Assembly (NCBI GenBank): GCA_943367715.1
Contig: CALRJY020000011.1
Location: forward strand, 101,571-165,570
Origin: JAEYXS01 sp943367715
Lineage (GTDB): Bacteria > Verrucomicrobiota > Verrucomicrobiia > Limisphaerales > JAEYXS01
Length of the DNA: 64,000 nucleotides
Direction of reading: 5' to 3'
Below the pieces are notes generated by a model. That model worked only from the letters and a program-made list of their open reading frames with translations. It was not told the origin of the DNA and searched no databases. The stretch's first letter is position 1. Every line of letters begins with the position of its first letter. This document shows, in pieces, positions 34,769 to 43,358 of this stretch. Position numbers and translations under genes: made by a program.

Positions 34769-36519
34769 GGAGATTGCTGCTGACAGTGCTGTTCTGGTGG
34801 ATGGTGACGGGAAGCAGTGTTTTTGCAGCACAACGACAGCCGAATGTCATCGTGGTGATCACGGATGACCAGGGCTACGGAGACATCGGGGCGCATGGGA
34901 ATACGATGATCCGCACGCCGAATCTGGACAAGCTGCACGGGCAATCGGTAAGGCTGACGGATTTTCATGTGGATCCGACGTGTTCGCCGACACGGGCGGC
35001 GTTGCTCACAGGACGTTACTCCACTCGTGCCGGAGTGTGGCACACGGTGATGGGGCGCTCGCTGATGTATCACGATGAGGTGACGCTGGCGGATATTTTC
35101 AAGGCGAACAAGTATCAGACGGGCATCTTCGGCAAGTGGCATCTGGGCGACAGCTATCCGATGCGGCCGCAGGACCGGGGATTTGAGGAGACGTTGATCC
35201 ATGGCGGCGGCGGTGTGGGGCAGACGCCGGATTATTGGGGGAACGATTATTTCGATGATACGTATTGGCAGAACGGTGTGGCGAAGGAGTTCAAGGGATA
35301 TTGCACAGATGTGTTTTTCAATGGGGCGTTGAGTTTCATCGAGAAGAACAAGGAGAAGCCGTTCTTTGTGTATCTGCCGACGAATGTGCCCCACAGCCCC
35401 TACAATGTGGCGGAGAAGTATTCGGCATATTACAAAGACAAAGGTGTGCCAGCGGGAATGGCGAATTTTTACGGCATGATCGAGGAGTTCGACGAGAACA
35501 TGGGCGTGCTGATGGGGAAGCTGAAGGAGTGGGGGCTGGAGGAGAACACGGTGCTGATCTATATGACAGACAATGGGACGGCGGCGGGTGGGGGCCGTCC
35601 TGCTGGTGCGGGCAAAGGGAAGAAGGTGGCGGAGGCGAGCGGGTGGGCGGGATTTAATGCGGGAATGAGGGCGGCCAAGGGTTCGCCTTATGATGGCGGG
35701 CATCGCGTGCCGTTTTTCATCCGCTGGCCGAATGGTGGCCTCGGTGGAGGTAAGGACGTGACGCAGCTCGCGGCGCACATGGATGTGCTGCCGACACTGG
35801 TGGATCTGTGTGGTTTGAAATTCACGGCGAAGAATCCGCTGGATGGGAAAAGTCTGGTGCCGTTGCTCAAAGGCGAAGCGAAGAACTGGTCCGAGCGCAC
35901 ATTCTTTGTACACACACAACGCGAGGAGATTCCGCCGAAGTGGAAGAGCAGCGCGGTGATAACCGCGCAATGGCGTTTGGTGAACGGCAAGGAGCTGTAC
36001 GATATCAAGGCGGATAAGGGCCAGGGCACAGACGTTGCTGCGAAGCATCCGGAAGTACTGGCCAAGTTAACGGCAGAGTATGAGCAATGGTGGAAGAGTC
36101 TGGAGCCGAGCTTCACGCGCTATGGTTGGATCACGCTCGGTGCGCCACAAGATAACCCCACGCATCTCAACTGCATGGACTGGCATGCGGAGCTCGAACA
36201 GATCCCGTGGCATCAGGACATGATCGATAAAATGCCGGTGGCGAACGGCTACTGGATGGTGACGGTGGCGGCCTCGGGGAAGTATGAGATCACGCTGCGG
36301 CACAAGCCGGTGGTGGCGAAATTCGGTCTGCAAGCGAATCAGGCGCGAGTAAAGATTGGTGACGTGGAAGCGAAAGCGGAAGTCTCTGCTGGTGTGACTG
36401 AAGTGAAGGTGGTGATGAATCTGCCCAAGGGGCAGGCAAAGATGCAGACGTGGTTGAAGGATACGGCGAACGGGACAGAACGTGGCGCATTCTTTGTGGA
36501 GGTAAGGAAGGTAGATTGA
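34765..36519 (+). CDS. Exported S1-family sulfatase
   Basis: A 584-residue arylsulfatase-type enzyme. A signal peptide (to about residue 22) precedes the alkaline-phosphatase fold: VVITDDQGYGDIGAHG binds the metal, C73 in CSPTRAALLTGRY is converted to formylglycine, and GKWHLGDSYPMRPQDRGF carries further active-site residues. A C-terminal domain of about 100 residues (from TRYGWITLGAPQ) looks like a beta-sandwich. It should cleave sulfate esters from polysaccharides or small sulfates in the periplasm. The maturation enzyme it needs is not in this window. It is the second gene of the operon starting at 34265. Confidence 0.93.
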   Translation: MRRLLLTVLFWWMVTGSSVFAAQRQPNVIVVITDDQGYGDIGAHGNTMIRTPNLDKLHGQSVRLTDFHVDPTCSPTRAALLTGRYSTRAGVWHTVMGRSLMYHDEVTLADIFKANKYQTGIFGKWHLGDSYPMRPQDRGFEETLIHGGGGVGQTPDYWGNDYFDDTYWQNGVAKEFKGYCTDVFFNGALSFIEKNKEKPFFVYLPTNVPHSPYNVAEKYSAYYKDKGVPAGMANFYGMIEEFDENMGVLMGKLKEWGLEENTVLIYMTDNGTAAGGGRPAGAGKGKKVAEASGWAGFNAGMRAAKGSPYDGGHRVPFFIRWPNGGLGGGKDVTQLAAHMDVLPTLVDLCGLKFTAKNPLDGKSLVPLLKGEAKNWSERTFFVHTQREEIPPKWKSSAVITAQWRLVNGKELYDIKADKGQGTDVAAKHPEVLAKLTAEYEQWWKSLEPSFTRYGWITLGAPQDNPTHLNCMDWHAELEQIPWHQDMIDKMPVANGYWMVTVAASGKYEITLRHKPVVAKFGLQANQARVKIGDVEAKAEVSAGVTEVKVVMNLPKGQAKMQTWLKDTANGTERGAFFVEVRKVD

Positions 36520-36520
36520 T

Positions 36521-38335
36521 ATGAAGCGATTTCTTTTAGCGATTGTTGTAACGATGCTGCTGGCGGTCGATTCCTTTGCCGCCACGAAGCCGAATGTCGT
36601 GTTCATCCTGATCGATGATTATGGCTGGGCGGATGTGGGTGTGTATGGCAGCAAGTTCTACAAGACGCCGAACATTGACAGGATGGCGGCGCAGGGGGCG
36701 CGGTTCACGGATGGGTATGCGGCGTGTCCGGTGTGCTCACCGACGCGGGCGAGCATCATGACGGGGAAGTATCCGGCGCGGTTGCAGATCACCGACTGGC
36801 TGCCGGGTCGGGGTGATAAACCGGATCAGAAATTGTCTGTTCCGAAGATCCAACAACAACTCCCGCTGGCCGAGGTGACATTGGCAGAGGCGTTGAAGGC
36901 GAATGGCTACGTGACGGCGCATATCGGCAAATGGCATCTGGGTGGTGAGGGATTTGAGCCGCAGAAGCAGGGCTTTGATGTGAACATCGCCGGTGATCAC
37001 ACAGGCACGCCTTCGAGCTATTTTGCACCCTTCGAATCGGCTGATAAGCAAGGTGAGAAGCGGCCGATGCCGGGCTTGGAGAAGGCGGAGGCGGGCGAGT
37101 ATCTAACTGATCGGCTGGCGCTAGAGGCGGAGAAGTTTATTGAGGCGAACAAGAGTAAGCCGTTCTTCCTCTATTTGTCGCATTACGGTGTGCACACGCC
37201 GATGCGGGCGAAGGCGGACTTGATCGCCAAGTATAAGAGCGACGGCAAGGTGGGCGCGCAGACAAATGCGATCTATGCAGCGATGGTGGAATCGATGAAC
37301 GACAGTGTGGGACGCGTGCTGAAGAAATTGGAGGAGCTCAAACTGACGGAGAATACGCTGGTGGTGTTCACGTCGGACAACGGCGGGCTCAGCGTGATCG
37401 AGGGGCCGAACACGCCGGCGACGATCAATGCACCTTTGCGCGAGGGAAAAGGGTATCTCTATGAGGGCGGTATCCGGGTGCCGTGGATCATGCAGTGGCC
37501 GGGTGTCATCAAAGCGGGCACCGTGCTGACGAATCCGGTGAGTTCGGTGGATTTCTATCCGACGATTCTCGAGGCGACGGGCACGGCGATGCCGAAGGAG
37601 GGCAAGGTGGATGGAGTGAGTTTGGTGGCTTTGCTCAAAGATGGCACGGCACCGAAGCGTGATGCGCTCTACTGGCATTATCCGCATTACAGTAATCAAG
37701 GTGGGCGTCCAGGAGGGGCGATCCGAGAGGGGGATTGGAAGCTGATCGAGTTCTATGATGATGGGCGGTTGGAGCTTTTCGACGTGCGGAAGGACAAGGG
37801 GGAATCGCGCAATCTTGTGGAAGAGCAGAAGGCGGTGACGGTGCGGCTGCAACGCAAGCTGGAGCAGTGGCGTCGCGACCTAAAGGTGCAGATGATGGAG
37901 GAGAATCCGGCGTATGTGGCGAATCCGCAAGCGGCGAATGGTGACATCGTGTTGCAGGCGAAGTCTGCGGATATCCAAGGAACGATGGTGCGCTATGAGC
38001 CTTTGCCGCATAAGAACACGCTGGGCTTCTGGGTGCGCGTGGAAGATACGGTAAGTTGGGATTTCACGGTGACGAAACCGGGGAAGTTCACGGTGGAGGC
38101 GTTGCAAGGCTGCGGCACCGGCCATGGCGGGAGCGAGGTAGAGTTCAGCGTGGGTGAGCAAAAGCTGAAACTCACGGTGGAAGACACGGGGCATTTCCAG
38201 AATTTCAAGGCGAAGGAGCTGGGGAGCATCACGATCGACAAGGCGGGACGCTACACGCTGCATGTGAAGCCGTTAACGAAGGCGAAGGCGGCGGTGATGG
38301 ATCTAAGGTTAGTGACATTGAAGGCGGAGAAGTGA
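36521..38335 (+). CDS. Exported S1-family sulfatase, second copy
   Basis: A 604-residue sulfatase that begins one base after the first one ends. Signal peptide to about residue 20, metal site FILIDDYGWADVGVYG, formylglycine Cys C72 in VCSPTRASIMTGKYPAR, and IGKWHLGGEGFEPQKQGFD. A C-terminal beta-rich domain (from about 470) includes ALQGCGTGHGGSEVEF and may bind carbohydrate. It differs strongly from its neighbour, so the pair is not a recent duplication and probably removes different sulfates. A C-terminal GTGA overlap links it to the next gene. Confidence 0.93.
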   Translation: MKRFLLAIVVTMLLAVDSFAATKPNVVFILIDDYGWADVGVYGSKFYKTPNIDRMAAQGARFTDGYAACPVCSPTRASIMTGKYPARLQITDWLPGRGDKPDQKLSVPKIQQQLPLAEVTLAEALKANGYVTAHIGKWHLGGEGFEPQKQGFDVNIAGDHTGTPSSYFAPFESADKQGEKRPMPGLEKAEAGEYLTDRLALEAEKFIEANKSKPFFLYLSHYGVHTPMRAKADLIAKYKSDGKVGAQTNAIYAAMVESMNDSVGRVLKKLEELKLTENTLVVFTSDNGGLSVIEGPNTPATINAPLREGKGYLYEGGIRVPWIMQWPGVIKAGTVLTNPVSSVDFYPTILEATGTAMPKEGKVDGVSLVALLKDGTAPKRDALYWHYPHYSNQGGRPGGAIREGDWKLIEFYDDGRLELFDVRKDKGESRNLVEEQKAVTVRLQRKLEQWRRDLKVQMMEENPAYVANPQAANGDIVLQAKSADIQGTMVRYEPLPHKNTLGFWVRVEDTVSWDFTVTKPGKFTVEALQGCGTGHGGSEVEFSVGEQKLKLTVEDTGHFQNFKAKELGSITIDKAGRYTLHVKPLTKAKAAVMDLRLVTLKAEK

Positions 38336-39375
38336 GCATGCATCAGGCAACAAAAGAGCTGATTGAGCGGTTTGATGAGATTGGAATTCTGGAAGTGCAT
38401 TTCTGGACCGATGTCATCATGCGCTACGGTTCTGTTGAGGATGCTGAAGTTTTGGCGGACAAGGTAATTGCGAATCCGGATCACATTGGCAATTGGCACT
38501 TGTTGCAGCCTGTCATGTTGCATGGAAATCAGGCGATAGCACAAAGACTTTTTGAGCGGTGTCTGAAAGGTGCACCTTATGAAAGCCACTATCATGGCTC
38601 GATTGCCCATTGCGTGGGTTTTCTAGGTTTCCAAGAACTCTTGCCACACATTTGGCATGTTATCCAAAGTGCGAAAACCGAAGGTGTCAGAAAAGAGTGT
38701 CTGGCATTGCTGCATCTGAACTGTCAGGAGATTGCTGTCGAGATTAGGACTGAGATAGACAGGCATTTTGGAAAATGGCTTTTCCCTGAATTTCTTCCCG
38801 TTTTGGCTCATTTCACAGGGGACAGGAAGTATATAGAAACTCTCTTCAACTGGGGCGAAGGGCTGCCTCCTACGATACAGCCAGCGTGTTCAACATGCAA
38901 CGGCGGGTTGATTCTCGGGATAGCACTGTTTGGGGAGCATGGATTGCCGTATTTCAAGCGGCTGCTTTGGAGCGAAAAATGGGATTTGGCATATGGCGGT
39001 ACCGGCTCGATTTACTATGCTTATCTTGGGATGCGAGTTTTAGGGCTGTCATTTAAAGATATTCACGAGGATCTCAAGGTTTTCTGTTCTACAGCAAATG
39101 ATTCAAACGCAGTCAAATATGCGCATCATGTGATGATCAATCTTTTGGAAAGTCATATCGAAGACCATGCACGGCCCATGCTGAAATTTCTTCCGCCATT
39201 GAAAGAATCATGGCTGGATTTGTTGCGTTGGCTAAGCACAGATGCGCCGGAGTCGTTTTGGCTCTGTGTGATCAGCATAGAACAACCAGGTGATTTAAGC
39301 ACAAAGCTCCGCTACGTCATTAAGTTAGTTGAATTGGAGGCGCAGCATGAGATGGAAAGGCGGTTATCTGCATGA
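38332..39375 (+). CDS. Unrecognised cytoplasmic protein after the sulfatases
   Basis: A 347-residue protein without signal peptide or membrane segment, helix-rich, with pieces like LLPHIWHVIQSAKTEGVRKECL and YAHHVMINLLESHIEDHARPM that suggest HEAT-like helical repeats. No family is recognised. The region is more AT-rich than the sulfatases. Translation starts at GTG 38332 (overlap GTGA) or ATG 38338. A cytoplasmic helical protein in an operon of exported proteins is unexpected; co-transcription is clear from the overlap, but a shared function is not. Confidence 0.75.
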   Translation: MSMHQATKELIERFDEIGILEVHFWTDVIMRYGSVEDAEVLADKVIANPDHIGNWHLLQPVMLHGNQAIAQRLFERCLKGAPYESHYHGSIAHCVGFLGFQELLPHIWHVIQSAKTEGVRKECLALLHLNCQEIAVEIRTEIDRHFGKWLFPEFLPVLAHFTGDRKYIETLFNWGEGLPPTIQPACSTCNGGLILGIALFGEHGLPYFKRLLWSEKWDLAYGGTGSIYYAYLGMRVLGLSFKDIHEDLKVFCSTANDSNAVKYAHHVMINLLESHIEDHARPMLKFLPPLKESWLDLLRWLSTDAPESFWLCVISIEQPGDLSTKLRYVIKLVELEAQHEMERRLSA

Positions 39376-39427
39376 AATTTACCCTTTCCCTTTTGCCTGA
39401 ACCTTCCCATTGTTTCCGACCTGAGTC

Positions 39428-41860
39428 ATGAAAGTTACTTACAACTGGCTGAAGCAATACGTGGATTTTGACTGGTCGCCGGACGAGATGGTCGAACGGC
39501 TGACCATGATCGGTCTGGAAGTGGAAGGCGTGCAGAAGCTCGGCGGCGAGTTTGAGGGCATCGTCGTGGCGCAGGTCATCGCGCGCGACAAGCATCCGAA
39601 CGCTGACAAGCTGTCCGTCTGCCGCGTGAATGACGGCAAGGGCGAGCGGCAGATCGTCTGCGGTGCGCAGAATTTTCAGGCGGGCGACAAGGTGCCGCTC
39701 ATGCTGCCCGGGGCCTCGCTGCCGATGAAGCCGGGTGACAAGGAGCCGTTCACCATCAAGGTGGGCAAGATCCGCAGTGTGGAATCCCACGGCATGATGT
39801 GCTCGCCGCAGGAGCTTGGTCTGCCTGATCAGGTGGATGGGCTGCTCATCCTCAAGACGGACGCTAAGGTCGGCCAACCGTTCGCGGAATACCTTGGTCG
39901 TTCTGGTAGCGATGTGGTCTATGACCTGGAGACGACACCGAACCGACCGGACTGGAATAGCGTCATCGGCATCGCGCGCGAGATCAGTGCGCTGACCGGG
40001 AATCCGTTGAAGGTGCCGGATGTGTCGGGACTCAAGGAAACGGCTGGTAGCAAGACGGGGGACTTAGTGGCGGTGCGGGTGGAAGATGCGGAGTTGAATC
40101 CGCGCTACACGGCGAGGGTGATCAAGGGTGTGAAGATTGGACCGAGTCCGGATTGGTTGCGCTCTACGTTGGAGAAGGTCGGGCTGCGCAGCATCAGCAA
40201 TGTGGTGGATGTGACGAATTACGTGATGTTGGAGATCGGTCAGCCGTTGCATGCGTTCGATTATCATCTCATCGCGAAGGGTGCGGATGGCAAGCCGACC
40301 ATCGTTGTTCGTCGTGCGACTGATGGTGAGAAATTCAAGACGCTAGATGATAACGAACGCACATTGACCGCAGAGAACCTTTTGATCGCCGATGAGCAGA
40401 GGGGAATTGCGCTCGCTGGTGTCATGGGCGGATTGAACACGGAGATCAATGACCAGACGGTCGATGTCTTGATCGAGAGCGCTTACTTCAAGCCGCAGAA
40501 TATTCGCGCCACGTCCAAGAAACTGGAGCTGCGCACGGATTCATCCTATCGCTTCGAGCGTGGTGGTGATGTGGGTATCTGCGATTGGGCGAGTCGCCGG
40601 GCGGCGCAACTCATTCTAGAAACGGCTGGTGGACAATTGGCTGAGGGCGCGGTGGATGCTTATCCGCAGGCGTTCAAGGCCAAGGAAATCACGTTGCGTC
40701 ATGCGCAAGTGAAGACTGTTCTGGGTATTGAGATTTCAGTGGAGCAGCAGGTGGGTTACCTCAAGAATCTAGGGCTCGAAGTGGGTTCCAGTGCAGATGG
40801 CTCGACGTCTTTCCGCATTCCAACGTTCCGCGTGGATTTGAAGCGCGAGATCGATCTCATCGAAGAGATCGCCCGCATGTATGGCGTGGACAAGATTCCG
40901 TCCACGGCTCCGCGTGGGGCGAACGGCTCGCACCCGTATGATGTGGTGCATGATCATCTCGCAGAGGCGCGTCGTATCCTCGTGGGCCTGGGTTTGAATG
41001 AAGCACAGGGGCAAACCCTGATCGCGGACAGCGCGGCGAAGCTGGTGACGGTTGGGGATTCGCTCGTGGCTCTGTCCAATCCGCTCAGCAGCGACATGAA
41101 TGTGCTGCGTCCGAGCTTGCTGCCCGGGCTGCTGGATTCACTGCGGCATAACATCAGCCATAAGAACTACGATGTGGCGATGTTCGAGGTTGGCCGTGTG
41201 TTCGTGCAGAACGGTGGAGCGACCAAAGAAGAGCGCCGCGTGGCGATCGCCTTGACCGGTCAACGTGCGCAGACTTTCTGGAGCGGTGATGAGCGCGATG
41301 CGAAGTTCGACGCGTATGATCTGAAAGGTGTGCTGGAGAGTTTCTTCGAAGCCTTCGGCTTGAAGGGGCTGAACTTCACGCGTCGCGATGGCACGACCAG
41401 TTTGTTCCTGGAATCGGCGACGATTCAGTTAGGCAAGCTCCCGTTGGGCGAACTGGGGCAGGTCATCCCCGCGCTGGCGAAGAAGTATGATTTGCGCGAT
41501 GCCGTGTTCGTTGCGGAGCTCAACTTGGACCAGTTGCTGGCGCGCCGGAATACCGGGCGCTCGTTCAAATCATTGCCGCAGTTCCCGAGCAGCCGTCGCG
41601 ATGTGGCGATGCTGGTGCCGGAGGCAACCACGCATGATGCGGTGCTGATGGTGGTGCGCCAGGCGAAGCCGGCGAATCTGGAATCGGTGGAGCTGTTCGA
41701 CATCTTTCGCGGCAAGAACGTGCCTGAGGGGCAGAAGAGCGTGGCGTATGCCTTCACCTATCGCGGCGCGGACAAGACGTTGACGGATGTGGATGTGAAT
41801 GCCGCCCACGAAGGCCTGCTCAAGCAATTGACGACCAAGCTAAGTGCAGTGATGCGGTAA
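39428..41860 (+). CDS. pheT: Phenylalanine--tRNA ligase beta subunit
   Basis: An 810-residue subunit of the alpha2-beta2 synthetase. In order: N-terminal MKVTYNWLKQYVDFD, an EMAP-type tRNA-binding domain (about 40-150, VAQVIARDKHPNADKLSVC), B3/B4 editing domain (about 200-390, with ETTPNRPDWNSV just before it), B5 domain, a catalytic-like core (RPSLLPGLLDSL), and the C-terminal FDX-ACB domain (about 715-810) beginning FPSSRRDVAMLVP. Full length. Its partner pheS is not beside it, unlike in many bacteria. A terminator follows. Confidence 0.97.
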   Translation: MKVTYNWLKQYVDFDWSPDEMVERLTMIGLEVEGVQKLGGEFEGIVVAQVIARDKHPNADKLSVCRVNDGKGERQIVCGAQNFQAGDKVPLMLPGASLPMKPGDKEPFTIKVGKIRSVESHGMMCSPQELGLPDQVDGLLILKTDAKVGQPFAEYLGRSGSDVVYDLETTPNRPDWNSVIGIAREISALTGNPLKVPDVSGLKETAGSKTGDLVAVRVEDAELNPRYTARVIKGVKIGPSPDWLRSTLEKVGLRSISNVVDVTNYVMLEIGQPLHAFDYHLIAKGADGKPTIVVRRATDGEKFKTLDDNERTLTAENLLIADEQRGIALAGVMGGLNTEINDQTVDVLIESAYFKPQNIRATSKKLELRTDSSYRFERGGDVGICDWASRRAAQLILETAGGQLAEGAVDAYPQAFKAKEITLRHAQVKTVLGIEISVEQQVGYLKNLGLEVGSSADGSTSFRIPTFRVDLKREIDLIEEIARMYGVDKIPSTAPRGANGSHPYDVVHDHLAEARRILVGLGLNEAQGQTLIADSAAKLVTVGDSLVALSNPLSSDMNVLRPSLLPGLLDSLRHNISHKNYDVAMFEVGRVFVQNGGATKEERRVAIALTGQRAQTFWSGDERDAKFDAYDLKGVLESFFEAFGLKGLNFTRRDGTTSLFLESATIQLGKLPLGELGQVIPALAKKYDLRDAVFVAELNLDQLLARRNTGRSFKSLPQFPSSRRDVAMLVPEATTHDAVLMVVRQAKPANLESVELFDIFRGKNVPEGQKSVAYAFTYRGADKTLTDVDVNAAHEGLLKQLTTKLSAVMR

Positions 41861-41880
41861 GCGAACCGTCTTTTATCAAG

Positions 41881-41916
41881 CCGGTCAGAGGTTTTTCGCT
41901 TCTGATCGGTTTTTTG
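41881..41916 (+). terminator. Intrinsic terminator after pheT
   Basis: CCGGTCAGA (41881-41889) pairs with TCTGATCGG (41901-41909) over 9 bp with one G-U pair, then TTTTTT. Confidence 0.88.
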
Positions 41917-42113
41917 TTTTTCGGAATCCAGACACTTGACGTCCGGGCTGGGCTCCCGTTTTCTATCCACGATGTCAGTTAATCACGTCCATCCGATGAT
42001 GTTCGCTGGTAAGGCTATGATGCCTGGCCGGTCGGGCTTTGGCGTGGATTGATATCTTCTTTCAAATCACGACCGGCTCGGCCGGTGGTGGTTCACCGGC
42101 TGGCCCTTACTCC

Positions 42114-43358
42114 ATGAATGCCAGCTCCAATCAGCAAATCTCCTCGCAACAATGCCAGCGTAACGTCTGGTTGCTCTATCTGATTTGCGGCCTGTTCTGG
42201 GCGCACTTCTTTGGTGCAGTGCTGGTTCCTTTCTATACCACTTGGGCAGGACTCAGCCTGAAGCATGTCTTTCTGCTCAATGCGTGGTTCATGCTCTGTT
42301 GCTTCCTGTTAGAAGTACCTACCGGTACGGTGGCGGACTATCTGGGGCGCAAAGTGTCGATCGCGTTGAGCGGTTTGGTGGCTGCCTTGGGCGCCTCGGT
42401 CTATGTCAGCGCTCCCTCACTTCCGACGTTTGTTCTCGCAGAACTTTTACTGGCTGCGGCATTTACTTTGCAATCGGGTGCCGTAGAAGCGCTAGCTTAT
42501 GACAGTTTGAAAGTATCCGGTGTTGATGCGGAGAACGTCGGGGCAAAGGTGTTGGCGCGATTGGAGGCGTGGAAACTGGGCGGCATTAACATTGGTTTGC
42601 TTATCGGCAGTGGTATCGCAGCGGCATGGGGCGTCACGGCACCGATGAAGGCTTATGCTGTTCCCGCGTTGCTGGTATTTGTGCTCTCGCTGTTTCTGTT
42701 TGAAGCTGGAAGCAAGGCTGCGACCAGCCAGAAACCGCGTTATTGGGAGATTCTGCGTGAAGGTGGCCGCTATTTTGTGGGGCATCCGGATCTGCGCCGT
42801 TGGAGCTGGGAGATGGCGATCACCAATGCATTAGCGTGGTCGATCATCTGGCTATGCCAGCCAGTGTTGCTGTCCGGTGGGATGTCACTAGCATGGCTTG
42901 GGGTGGTGCAGGCTGCCGCGTGTTTTGCTGAGATACTTTACCTCACGAATGTGAACACTTTGGAACGTTGGTGTGGGACTAAGGAGCGGCTCATCAATTT
43001 CTCCGCCTTCATCACCGGTTCGGCGATGGTGCTGCTTTCGTTGACTACAAGTTTGTCGCTGACAATTCCATTGCTGATTTTTGCCTTCGCATTCGGGCTG
43101 ACACGCGTGGCGGTTTACGGAGCTTTGCTGAATGCGCAGATACCTTCGGACAAGCGGGCCACGGTGCTTTCCTATGTCTCCATGTGGCGCACGCTAGGCA
43201 TCGTCATCTTGAATCCGCTCGTTGGCTGGTTGGCCGACTGGTCGCTGGCTGGCGTGCTGGGAATGCTGGGTGTAGGCCTCGTGTTACTCGCGTGGATTAT
43301 GCACCGGCAATCGGAATCAAGGCTTTTGCAACCAGGTAAGGGCGGGGCGATTGACTGA
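42114..43358 (+). CDS. MFS transporter
   Basis: A 414-residue protein with about 12 hydrophobic segments (first WLLYLICGLFWAHFFGAVLV). The loop between helices 2 and 3 reads EVPTGTVADYLGRKVSIALSG, the MFS motif A pattern (G..aD..GRr). The substrate cannot be inferred. I start at ATG 42114, since the extra 25 residues from 42039 are not like a transporter N-terminus; the upstream codon cannot be excluded. Its last 42 bases overlap the 3' end of the convergent acyltransferase fusion gene. Confidence 0.88.
   Translation: MNASSNQQISSQQCQRNVWLLYLICGLFWAHFFGAVLVPFYTTWAGLSLKHVFLLNAWFMLCCFLLEVPTGTVADYLGRKVSIALSGLVAALGASVYVSAPSLPTFVLAELLLAAAFTLQSGAVEALAYDSLKVSGVDAENVGAKVLARLEAWKLGGINIGLLIGSGIAAAWGVTAPMKAYAVPALLVFVLSLFLFEAGSKAATSQKPRYWEILREGGRYFVGHPDLRRWSWEMAITNALAWSIIWLCQPVLLSGGMSLAWLGVVQAAACFAEILYLTNVNTLERWCGTKERLINFSAFITGSAMVLLSLTTSLSLTIPLLIFAFAFGLTRVAVYGALLNAQIPSDKRATVLSYVSMWRTLGIVILNPLVGWLADWSLAGVLGMLGVGLVLLAWIMHRQSESRLLQPGKGGAID

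Noticed and set aside
34723..36048. 441-residue minus-strand open frame
   Set aside because: Opposite a sulfatase with a clear active site; arginine- and histidine-rich, no family features.
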